A stretch of 38,228 nt of DNA. Origin: JAYZDF01 sp036337945 (GTDB lineage Bacteria; Myxococcota; Kuafuiibacteriia; Kuafuiibacteriales; Kuafuiibacteriaceae). The DNA is taken from assembly GCA_036337945.1 (NCBI GenBank), contig JAYZDF010000051.1, positions 1 through 38,228 of the forward strand, read 5' to 3'. The translations under genes and the position numbers were made by a program. Positions 15,735 through 23,087 of the stretch are shown here, one piece after another. The notes under the pieces were generated by a model. That model saw only the letters and a program-made list of their open reading frames with translations. It was not told the DNA's origin and ran no database searches. How positions within the stretch are numbered: the first letter of the stretch is position 1; the number at the start of each line of letters is the position of its first letter.

Positions 15735-17272
15735 GCTTACCTGTATCGCAGCCGCGTGTACTTGAATTCGCAGACTATCAAGCTGAACTTTCTGATACTG
15801 CGGATATGATTGTCGTTGGTTCAGGTCCAGGCGGTGCAGTTGTTGCAAAAGAATTGGCCGAGCTTGGACATGATGTCATTCTCTTAGAAGAGGGTCCTCC
15901 CTTTCGCTCCAAAGATTTTACTCCAGATGCTGGTGCGAGCATGTGCAGATTGTACCGTGAAGCGGGAATGCGCGCGGCGCGCGGAAAATCTATGTTTCCA
16001 ACGATGCAAGCGATAGCTCTCGGTGGTGGTTCGGTTGTAAACTCAGCGATAGCCGTGAGGCCGCCAGATTGGGTCTTCGAAAAATGGTCCGAAACGTCCG
16101 GTATTTCACTCGATATGCGTAAATTTTCTAAAAACTTTCAGCGGGTCGAAGATTTTTTGGGAATTGAAAAAACCAGCCATGATGCTTTGCACGAGCGGAA
16201 CCTACTATTCAAAAAAGGTTGTGATGCTTTAGGAATTAGTAGTGAGCCGTGCCCGCGTAACGTAAAAAAATGCAAAGCTTCAGGCGAATGTTTTTCTGGA
16301 TGTAGGGCGGGTGCGAAACAGTCGACAGATGTTTCTTATGTGCCTGCAGCCATTCGTCATGGTGCCCGGGTGTACACGAGTGTTCGGGCGGAAGAAGTCG
16401 TCATCAAAAACCGACGGGCTACCGAGATTTTGGGTCATGTGGTGGAGCCCTTTACGGGCAAAGTTGGATATGCTGTTCGACTCAAGGCGCGAAAGGCAAT
16501 TATTCTTGCTGCAGGCTGTATGGCGACTCCGCAAATACTTATGCGGAGTAAAGGCGCCTCCGGACCAAGCGGTCATGTCGGACAGAATTTACAATTCCAT
16601 CCTGGTGGCGCGCTTATGGGAATCTGGCCTCACGAAGTCAATCCGTGGGTAGGTGCTACGCAAGGATACCACTCTCTCGAATTCCTAAAGCAAGGATATA
16701 AGCTTGAAGTTCTCTGGGCTCCAGCGTCGCTACTTGTGACTCGGTTCCCTGGTTTTGGTCATCAGTACAAAAAACAATTGGAGCGTCTGAAACATATGGC
16801 TCCCTTTGATGGAATCGTCGCAGCAACGCGTTCTAAGGGTAGCCTACGTTTACGAGGGAAAAGTTGGGATCCTGATTTACGGTATGAGCTGCACCCAGAA
16901 GACCAAAAAGATATTCATAAAGCCTTGATTAGCATCGCCGAGATCATGTGGGCTTCGGGAGCTGAGAGCATCATTCCCGGTATCCATGGTATGCCACCAG
17001 AAATTACCAAGGATGAAATGCATGTCTTGGTGAATCATAAATTCGATATCAACCAGACAACCACAACGTGTAATCACGCCTTTGGGACTACCCGGATGGG
17101 TAATGATCCAACGAAAAGCGTGGTCGACCACTCCGGTCGATGCCACCATCTTGACAATCTCTATATTACTGACTCCGGGGTGATCCCGATGAGCCCCGCC
17201 GTGAACCCCATGTTGTCCATCATGGCACTTGCTGATCGCGCTTCTCACTTAATCCATGAGGCTACGAACTAG
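15731..17272 (+). CDS. GMC-family FAD-dependent oxidoreductase (long-chain alcohol/sterol oxidase-like)
   Basis: The ATG at 15731 overlaps the previous stop and gives 513 residues; a longer in-frame extension to 15611 lies inside the neighbour and is not used. FAD binding is shown by IVVGSGPGGAVVAKEL (27-42) with acidic LLEEG, then ALGGGSVVNSAIAVR (96-110). The C-terminal GMC_oxred_C half has CNHAFGTTRMG (447-457, probable active-site His449), LYITDSGVIP and NPMLSIMALADR (Asn492). A cysteine cluster C174, C181, C187, C191 followed by GAKQSTDVSYVP is typical of the bacterial group related to fatty-alcohol oxidases. The likely reaction is oxidation of a hydrophobic alcohol to an aldehyde or ketone; the substrate is unknown. 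Confidence 0.88.
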   Translation: MSLPVSQPRVLEFADYQAELSDTADMIVVGSGPGGAVVAKELAELGHDVILLEEGPPFRSKDFTPDAGASMCRLYREAGMRAARGKSMFPTMQAIALGGGSVVNSAIAVRPPDWVFEKWSETSGISLDMRKFSKNFQRVEDFLGIEKTSHDALHERNLLFKKGCDALGISSEPCPRNVKKCKASGECFSGCRAGAKQSTDVSYVPAAIRHGARVYTSVRAEEVVIKNRRATEILGHVVEPFTGKVGYAVRLKARKAIILAAGCMATPQILMRSKGASGPSGHVGQNLQFHPGGALMGIWPHEVNPWVGATQGYHSLEFLKQGYKLEVLWAPASLLVTRFPGFGHQYKKQLERLKHMAPFDGIVAATRSKGSLRLRGKSWDPDLRYELHPEDQKDIHKALISIAEIMWASGAESIIPGIHGMPPEITKDEMHVLVNHKFDINQTTTTCNHAFGTTRMGNDPTKSVVDHSGRCHHLDNLYITDSGVIPMSPAVNPMLSIMALADRASHLIHEATN

Positions 17273-17296
17273 GTTTCTTCTCATCTCGAACTTCCT

Positions 17297-17932
17297 TTGA
17301 AATTGCGCTATAAGTATAACGTGCGATCGCGTGACAGCTCATCAAACCTGCTCATTGGGCTGTTGACCTCCATAGTTGCTTTTGCCTGTGGAGGTGGAGA
17401 CTCCGACACTTCTCTACAGGATCAAGTGTCGATGGACGCTGGAAGTCTGGCCATGGACGCTGCGGTAGATTACACGTGCCCACCTGCACCACCTTTTGGT
17501 GTCAAAAAAGGTCAGTCGGTTCGTAATGTTATTCTCGAAGATTGCGACGGCAACACGTATCAAATTCATGGCCTTTGTGGTCATCGAGCAGCGTGGTTTT
17601 TTGTCTACGCGGGGTGGTGAAACAGCTGTGTTCAATTCGCCGGTCGGGCGGAAAAAATCTATCAAGAGTACAAAGCAGAAGACTTCGAGGCATACTTTAT
17701 CGTTCTTGCCGAACAAAGCGGAGCCCCTTCTCGGCAAGACTGTATCAACGCTCGTGACAGGTATAACCTCACTATGCCGGTCCTTTACGATCCGCAAGGT
17801 CGATTGAGCGGGGCAGACATGAATAAGCAACATACGCAATGGGTACTAGATAAAGACGGACAAATTGTTTTCAAGAAACAATTCGATAACACCGAGTTTA
17901 AGACGGCCATAGACGTGTTGCTCAGTCAGTGA
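17297..17932 (+). CDS. Selenocysteine-containing thioredoxin-fold lipoprotein (U-x-x-C active site; TGA at 17618 read as Sec)
   Basis: The frame runs from a TTG at 17297 (or GTG at 17321, equally plausible) to the TGA at 17930-17932, interrupted only by a TGA at 17618-17620. The N-terminus has a hydrophobic stretch ending in the lipobox-like AFAC and a Gly/Asp linker, so it is probably an exported lipoprotein. The domain reads VILEDCDGNTYQIHGLCG, then AWFFVYAGW-U-NSC, then FEAYFIVLAEQSG, MPVLYDPQGRLS and QWVLDKDGQIVFKK. This is a TlpA/redoxin-like thioredoxin fold in which the UGA falls on the first redox cysteine (residue 108) and Cys111 is intact. The frame after the TGA is free of stops for 103 codons. 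A SECIS-like stem follows the TGA. It lies 24 bases after the GMC gene. A pseudogene is the alternative, but the exact position argues against it. Confidence 0.85.
17636..17652 (+). promoter_or_regulatory. Candidate bacterial SECIS element within the selenoprotein coding region
   Basis: Starting 15 bases after the UGA, CGCC (17638-17641) pairs perfectly with GGCG (17647-17650) around the 5-base loop GGUCG. The stem extends by a U-G and a U-A pair to 17636 and 17652. Bacterial SECIS elements are short stem-loops a few tens of bases or less after the UGA, with G at the first or second loop position; both conditions hold. The loop starts 21 bases after the UGA. Folding energy was not computed. 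Confidence 0.7.
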
Positions 17933-17988
17933 AATTCAGTTCGGTATACGGATTGATTTTCGTAACTCCAACACGATAAGACGAAGCG

Positions 17989-18576
17989 ATGTCAGTTGGT
18001 GTGCTCTTTCTCGCTATGATTACGTCTTTGCCCGTCATTAGTTCTACGAGTGCATTTTCGCGGGATGAACTCAAACGGATCGAGCAAGGTGATATCTTGG
18101 TAGACCGTGGAACGCCAAAAGACGGAGAGGGTGTTACGGCAAGGATGGTGGCTCTTATTGATGCACCCGTTTCTAAAGTGGCTCCCGCCGTACATGAATG
18201 TGAGCATTTTTCAAAGTTTGTGCCTCGAACAATCAAAAGTGAAAAACGCAGTCAATCAGGGAATCACAGACTTTGTTATGTGGAGATCGACGCTCCCTTT
18301 CCGTTGAGCAACCTTTGGGCTCTCACAGATGCCTACTCACGTTCCTTTGATGATGGGCGGTTTCTTCGTAAATGGTATTTACGAGAGGGCACCTTTAAGA
18401 AAAATACTGGATATTGGAGCCTCCTACCCCATGGAGACAAGAGCAACAAAACGATCGCTATCTACTGGGTAGAGACGAAGCCAGATATTTCGGTTCCTGA
18501 TTTTATTATTCGATCGGCCCAGGCGTCGAGCCTCCCAAAACTCATCAAAGCAATTAGAAAACGTGTTGCACGTTAG
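17989..18576 (+). CDS. Exported START/SRPBCC-like lipid-binding domain protein
   Basis: The 195-residue protein has a signal peptide (VLFLAMITSLPVISSTSAFS). A single SRPBCC/START-like fold follows: VTARMVALIDAPVSKVAPAV near the start, FSKFVPRTIKSEKR in the middle, WALTDAYSR and GYWSLLPHG, and a long amphipathic C-terminal helix (SLPKLIKAIRKRV). These folds enclose hydrophobic ligands such as lipids or sterols in a cavity. An in-frame stop lies 12 bases upstream, so the ATG at 17989 is well supported. It follows the selenoprotein by 56 bases, so a hydrophobic substrate carrier for the neighbouring oxidoreductase is a reasonable guess, not a demonstration. Confidence 0.7.
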   Translation: MSVGVLFLAMITSLPVISSTSAFSRDELKRIEQGDILVDRGTPKDGEGVTARMVALIDAPVSKVAPAVHECEHFSKFVPRTIKSEKRSQSGNHRLCYVEIDAPFPLSNLWALTDAYSRSFDDGRFLRKWYLREGTFKKNTGYWSLLPHGDKSNKTIAIYWVETKPDISVPDFIIRSAQASSLPKLIKAIRKRVAR

Positions 18577-18608
18577 CGAATGACCATCTATGGTCCCGCT
18601 CCGCAGGT

Positions 18609-19451
18609 ATGGGAAGCAAAAACAGAAAACCGAAGAAGACGCGGATGAGCCGCAATGCAGATAAGCACGTGCTCTATCAGAAGGCGGTCCAAGAGCCAGT
18701 CGCTGATGTACACTTTCTACGTCGAGCATATAAGCAGACATTTGATCGAAAACCGACTGTACTACGCGAAGACTTCTGTGGGACGGCTGCTGTCTGCGCG
18801 GAGTGGGTACGGAAAACCAAAGATTCGGTCGCCTATGGCGTTGATTTAGATCAACCTACTTTGGATTGGGGTAAGACTCACAATGTTGGTGGCTTGACTG
18901 AAGAGCAGCAAAGTCGCGTTCATCTGTTAAAGGGTGATGTACGAACTGCCGAAACACCAAAGGCAGACGTCGTCGCGGCGGAAAACTTCTCTTATTGCAT
19001 TTTTAAGACCAGGGACGCGCTGCGAGAATATTATCGTGGAGTGTACGAAAACCTGGCCGAGGACGGCATTCTCGTATGCGATCTTTTCGGAGGGTACGAA
19101 TCCATCGAAGATGATCGTCGAGAAGAAACAGAACATGATGATTTCACGTACGTATGGGACCAAGCAAAGTTTAATCCCATCACTCATGACGCTCTTTTCC
19201 ACATTCATTTCAAATTTCCCGATGGTAGTAAAATTTATCGTGCATTCACTTATGAATGGCGACTTTGGACGATTCCCGAAGTTCGAGAGCTGATGTTGGA
19301 AGCGGGTTTTGATCGCGCGGAAGTGTATTGGGAAGAATCTGACGACAAATCAGGAGAGGGCACAGGTGACTTTGTAAAGACTGACGCGGGAGACAGTGAC
19401 CCCGCCTGGATTGCTTATATTGTTGGTGTCAAATCTTCCGCCAGCAATTGA
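18609..19451 (+). CDS. Class I SAM-dependent methyltransferase
   Basis: The 280-residue cytoplasmic protein has a Rossmann methyltransferase core. Motif I is REDFCGTAAVCAEWV, followed by the acidic YGVDLDQPTLDWG, motif II-like KADVVAAENFSYCIF, then LAEDGILVCDLFGGYES and a C-terminal WTIPEVRELMLEAGFD of the type common in small-molecule methyltransferases. A second ATG at 18645 could remove the basic first 12 residues. The substrate cannot be read from the sequence. It follows the START-like gene by 32 bases and may end the same transcript. Its last 37 bases overlap the 3' end of the Rieske gene on the other strand. Confidence 0.82.
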   Translation: MGSKNRKPKKTRMSRNADKHVLYQKAVQEPVADVHFLRRAYKQTFDRKPTVLREDFCGTAAVCAEWVRKTKDSVAYGVDLDQPTLDWGKTHNVGGLTEEQQSRVHLLKGDVRTAETPKADVVAAENFSYCIFKTRDALREYYRGVYENLAEDGILVCDLFGGYESIEDDRREETEHDDFTYVWDQAKFNPITHDALFHIHFKFPDGSKIYRAFTYEWRLWTIPEVRELMLEAGFDRAEVYWEESDDKSGEGTGDFVKTDAGDSDPAWIAYIVGVKSSASN

Positions 19452-20464
19452 TGAAACGTATGAACACCTTTTTCGTGCTGTGGTGAAAAACGCCCTTTAT
19501 TATACAATCGAGACCTAACTCCTTGTTGAACCAATTCAACAACTGCTTCGTCTTCCATTTCAACCGTGTCTAGATCGCCGCCGGCACCGCGATCTCGAAG
19601 GTCCTCGTTGACGACATATTCATGAAACTCAACTCGAGTTTGACTGATACCTAGTGGTAGCACCCTATTTACTGATAATCCCCAAGGATAGATGTTGAGC
19701 ATCAGATTTGGATATAACCAAAAATAGTAAGCAGCTTTGCCTTCGATGCGCTCGCTGTCTGAAGGAGACGATTCGGCAGTCTGCAATGTTCCCCTAGGGA
19801 AAATTTTTGTTTCGTATGACTCCAAACGATTTGCTCGGTTTAGGCTAGGGTGTACAAAGGGAACATGTAGTCCCTCTAAATAGTTGTCACAGTACAATGC
19901 CCAGTGCGCGTTCACATGATACGAGGTGGTGCGTTGAGGCGCGCTTGGTAGTTTTGACCAATCAAAGCTTGAAAGCTCAGAGAAAAGTGGTGCCACCCAT
20001 TCTTGAAAAGATATCTTCGGATTCATACTCACGAACTGTAACGGACCTAGATTCGCGTGCGTGAGCTTCGGGAGGTTTTCTTGTTCGCTAGGAAAATTGC
20101 ATGCACCGGTAAAGTTAGGCATGGATAAAAAAGTCCCATCTTTTTGGAAACGTCGGCCATGATATCGGCAGCGAATGGACCGGTCCTCACAGGTTTCTGT
20201 CAGTAGAATCGCCGCGCGATGGGTGCAAACGTTGGAAAAACAATGATAGTCACCTTTGTCCCGACTAATAATAATGGGTTCATTAACTGAACCCGGTAGT
20301 AAAGTTGTCGGGACGGATTGTCCATCTCGTACATCGAGTGGTAGTAGCTGCCAACTTGGTACGAGCGTTCGTTCAATCAGAGCATTGTACACGTCTGGAT
20401 CTGTGTAAAAATTTCCCGGAAGCGTTGATGCTGTGCAGATATTACTGTCGATACGAAAGTCCAT
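19415..20464 (-). CDS. Rieske non-heme iron oxygenase, alpha-subunit type
   Basis: I chose the ATG at 20464 (349 aa). The frame is open to 20620, but the extra 52 residues resemble no oxygenase N-terminus, and that stretch carries a perfect TATAAT for the opposite strand. The Rieske centre is complete: CTHRA (Cys80, His82) and CRYHGRRF (Cys99, His102). The mononuclear iron site is seen in DNYLEGLHVPFVHP (His200, His205), with a late acidic stretch (VEMEDEAVVELVQQG) providing the carboxylate. The layout is that of choline/carnitine monooxygenase-like and ring-hydroxylating oxygenases. A reductase partner is not present nearby. The substrate is unknown. Confidence 0.88.
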   Translation of the reverse strand: MDFRIDSNICTASTLPGNFYTDPDVYNALIERTLVPSWQLLPLDVRDGQSVPTTLLPGSVNEPIIISRDKGDYHCFSNVCTHRAAILLTETCEDRSIRCRYHGRRFQKDGTFLSMPNFTGACNFPSEQENLPKLTHANLGPLQFVSMNPKISFQEWVAPLFSELSSFDWSKLPSAPQRTTSYHVNAHWALYCDNYLEGLHVPFVHPSLNRANRLESYETKIFPRGTLQTAESSPSDSERIEGKAAYYFWLYPNLMLNIYPWGLSVNRVLPLGISQTRVEFHEYVVNEDLRDRGAGGDLDTVEMEDEAVVELVQQGVRSRLYNKGRFSPQHEKGVHTFHQLLAEDLTPTI

Positions 20465-20537
20465 GGAATAACTTGAATCTAACGTACTCTGTCTCTCTGG
20501 TCGACAATTGCTTGAAGTTATGAAACCCTCGTTTAGG

Positions 20538-20543
20538 TATAAT
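20538..20543 (+). promoter_or_regulatory. Possible -10 promoter element for the polysaccharide cluster
   Basis: TATAAT lies 89 bases before the GT4 start, in the region shared with the divergent Rieske gene. The nearest -35-like hexamer TTGAAG (20512-20517) is 20 bases away, longer than ideal, so this is a weak call. Confidence 0.3.
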
Positions 20544-20632
20544 CCCGAGCAACAGGTGATAGCTCTGTTCGAAACGTAGTCTGGTTTTGGCGGACTCGCT
20601 TTCTTGCTTGGGTACTTCAAGGTGCGGCGAAT

Positions 20633-21562
20633 ATGAAGGTGCTGGTAGTCTCTAATATGTGGCCCTCAGAAGAGGAACCAACCCGAGGCTTGTTCGTCAA
20701 AGAGCAATTAGAATCGCTGGAGTCGCTTGGAATTGAAGTGAGCCTTCTTCAGTTCGATGCAAGCACCGACAAGACTCAATATTTTCGATTACCCGCCCGG
20801 CTATTAAAGCGAATTATTGTCGAAAAGCCAGACCTTGTTCACGCCCATTACGGACTTACGGCCGCCTTTTGTACATATACATTGGGCCGTCCACTCGTGA
20901 CGACATTTCACGGCAGCGATGTTTATATTCCTTGGCAGCGCCGTTTTTCACAATGGGCTGCAAGGCGTGCGACAAAATCAATCTGTGTCTCACCAGAATT
21001 GTCTCAAGAATTGGCAGGGGGGCAGCCTACGATCCTTCCCTGTGGAGTGAATACCAAACGATTCCGGCCTTTAGATCAAAAGGCTGCACGAGAGCAGCTT
21101 GGGTTGCCCCGGGATCGCCCTATCGTCTTGTTTCCTGCGTCGCGTCACAACCCGGCGAAAAACTTCTCCTTATTTTCACAAGCGATTGAAAAACTTGCGG
21201 ACCAAGCCGTGCATATTGCTGAGCTCACCGGCATTCCCAGGCAGCAGGTTCCAGTGCTGATGAATGCTGCTGATGTCATGGTTCTCACAAGTCATTATGA
21301 AGGATACTGTCTAGCGGTGACTGAAGCGCTAGCCTGTGGGCTTCCTGTGGTATCTGTTCCCGTCGCAAACATAGATGATCGCATCAATTCTGTGCCCTAT
21401 TGCAGTATTGTTCAGCGAGACCCTCAGAGCATTTCAGAAAACGTCTCGAAAATACTTGCGGAAAAGCCGCGAATTCACCCCGTGCCACGTCTCGAAGGGT
21501 TGACGGCCGCAGATGTGGCCAGCCAGTTGGTTGCAATTTACCGTGATCTTATCCCCTCCTAA
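20633..21562 (+). CDS. Family 4 glycosyltransferase (GT-B)
   Basis: The 309-residue protein is shorter than the usual 360-400. The N-terminal domain has VLVVSNMWPSEEEPTRGLFV, a typical GT4 opening with a loop for the acceptor, then DLVHAHYGLTA and TTFHGSDVY. The donor-binding domain keeps FPASRHNPAKN (Arg171, Lys176) and the E-x7-E signature in YEGYCLAVTEALACGLPVV (Glu223, Glu231). Part of the region between beta strands of the C-terminal domain seems to be missing, which explains the length. It probably adds a sugar to the lipid-linked repeat unit of the exopolysaccharide or O-antigen made by the genes that follow. The next gene begins 10 bases after it. Confidence 0.88.
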   Translation: MKVLVVSNMWPSEEEPTRGLFVKEQLESLESLGIEVSLLQFDASTDKTQYFRLPARLLKRIIVEKPDLVHAHYGLTAAFCTYTLGRPLVTTFHGSDVYIPWQRRFSQWAARRATKSICVSPELSQELAGGQPTILPCGVNTKRFRPLDQKAAREQLGLPRDRPIVLFPASRHNPAKNFSLFSQAIEKLADQAVHIAELTGIPRQQVPVLMNAADVMVLTSHYEGYCLAVTEALACGLPVVSVPVANIDDRINSVPYCSIVQRDPQSISENVSKILAEKPRIHPVPRLEGLTAADVASQLVAIYRDLIPS

Positions 21563-21572
21563 ATAAGGATGG

Positions 21573-23087
21573 TTGACCAAAGCTCAATCCCTGAGTACTC
21601 AGACGTCTGGGAGCAAAGTTTTGACAGACGCTAAAACCCAAAATATTTTCGGTATTCGGCTTCTCGCAGCGGTCTTCGCAGAAGCCAAAACGCTAATCCT
21701 TTTTGCGTGCGTTTTTGGTCTTTTCGGTTTGTTTTGGAGTGTATCTGAACTTAATGGCTATACGTACGAGGCAACTTTGGGATCTGGGTTACTCTATCCT
21801 GGCGAACCCGTTGAAAAGCCACAAAAAACAATCGTCAAAATCCGAGCGGCCGGACTGAAAGTTATCAACTATGAACCCGAATTGGGAAATATTTCGGTTT
21901 CGCTGAAACCTGGGGGACATCGAAAAAATTACGGTCCGATATTTGATATCAAGATCCTAGCAAAAACCTCTTCACAGGCTCTTGCAATGTTCAGTTCCAT
22001 CAAAGAGACCATTTTACGTGACCACAACAGAAGTTACGCCTACGAAAGCGCAATCAATGAAGCGCATGCTGGAATGTCTTCGGTCAGAGCTGCTTTTCTT
22101 CGAAAGCAGTTGAATTCAGAAAGCGCGCTTCTAAATGAGACGAATATGGGCTTACTTTCAGCTTCTAAAGATGTCTCAAGCGCGAAATCACTAAATCTTC
22201 GTTTTCAAACTCCACTTACTCAGGTGCTTCGATCTGATCTAAAGCCAACCCCCGTATTGAACCGGAAAATAGCTTTCACCATGGTAGGTCTGATTCTCGG
22301 CTTTTTGTTTGGCGCAGTTTTTGTGATGTTGCGTTCGCTTATAAGCAACGAAGAAGATTCTGAGGACAAAGCACTACTGGAGTCCTTCACAACTTTTCTC
22401 TCTGGGCACCGTTATGCCGTCTATACAGGATTGGCACTAGGGCTTATTCTCGCTGGTCTGGTATTCCTAAAGACAGGGAACAAGACAGTATCGTCTAGCG
22501 TCCTCCAGGTTGCCAACGTAGCACCCTATGGACCGTTTTCTGAGATCCAATCGATACAACTTTTATTCACCGATAAAATGGAACGCCTGAACAGCGAAAT
22601 TTGCCAGGATAAATGCAAGGTTGAAGTGTTGACAGTTCGGACTCGCCCCAGTCCTTATGCTCCCTCAGACATCGTAGAAATTCGGGCGACGGGCTCATCG
22701 GCAACTGCCACCCAAGAAATTGTAACCAGGACCGCTGAAATCTTTCTCCATCTGCAGGCAGAGGAGTACAAGAAGGCGATAGAAATGCAGCAGCAGAGAA
22801 TTCAGCAACTCGAGGCAGACCTGAATCGCCTTGTTGAATCTGATGCGACGAAAATTGATCAATCTGTGACGGTCGGTTTCATTCGAGATATTACGAAATC
22901 GAAAAGATATCTAAATCCCACGAGAAGCTATCCGGCTGAGGTGCTCATGCCGACATTTTCGGTAAAACAATCATCCAGCAAGTACCTACTTGTTCTTCTT
23001 CTGGGCGGAATTGTTTGCGGTCTACTCATTGGTTTAGTCATTGGTCTTCTTCAAGCTGCATTGAGAGAGGCTCGAGGCGCTTTGTGA
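21573..23087 (+). CDS. Wzz-like polysaccharide co-polymerase with two tandem modules, no kinase domain
   Basis: From the TTG at 21573 the protein has 504 residues. A TTG at 21621 with GGGAG seven bases upstream is an equally good start and would remove 16 residues. Four membrane segments lie at ~39-58, 233-253, 281-299 and 470-495, giving two repeats of helix, periplasmic region, helix. Each periplasmic part ends in a coiled/helical stretch and a segment before the second helix resembling Wzz (for example LKPTPVLNRKIA). The second module has a coiled coil at ~395-425. No Walker motif for a tyrosine kinase is present. Wzz proteins set polymer chain length with Wzy, and the next gene is Wzy-like. 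Confidence 0.65.
   Translation: MTKAQSLSTQTSGSKVLTDAKTQNIFGIRLLAAVFAEAKTLILFACVFGLFGLFWSVSELNGYTYEATLGSGLLYPGEPVEKPQKTIVKIRAAGLKVINYEPELGNISVSLKPGGHRKNYGPIFDIKILAKTSSQALAMFSSIKETILRDHNRSYAYESAINEAHAGMSSVRAAFLRKQLNSESALLNETNMGLLSASKDVSSAKSLNLRFQTPLTQVLRSDLKPTPVLNRKIAFTMVGLILGFLFGAVFVMLRSLISNEEDSEDKALLESFTTFLSGHRYAVYTGLALGLILAGLVFLKTGNKTVSSSVLQVANVAPYGPFSEIQSIQLLFTDKMERLNSEICQDKCKVEVLTVRTRPSPYAPSDIVEIRATGSSATATQEIVTRTAEIFLHLQAEEYKKAIEMQQQRIQQLEADLNRLVESDATKIDQSVTVGFIRDITKSKRYLNPTRSYPAEVLMPTFSVKQSSSKYLLVLLLGGIVCGLLIGLVIGLLQAALREARGAL

Noticed and set aside
17297..17620. A complete 107-residue protein, or a pseudogene with a nonsense mutation
   Set aside because: The same frame continues with coherent thioredoxin-fold sequence for 103 codons, the stop sits exactly at the redox Cys position, and a SECIS-like stem follows. 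A random nonsense mutation would not be expected to meet all three conditions.
17414..17839. Minus-strand open frame across the selenoprotein gene
   Set aside because: It has no recognisable protein features and mirrors the coding strand; it is treated as a shadow.
20465..20620. N-terminal extension of the Rieske protein to 20620
   Set aside because: The extra 52 residues show no conserved feature, and the region contains a TATAAT on the other strand. The ATG at 20464 gives a normal N-terminus.
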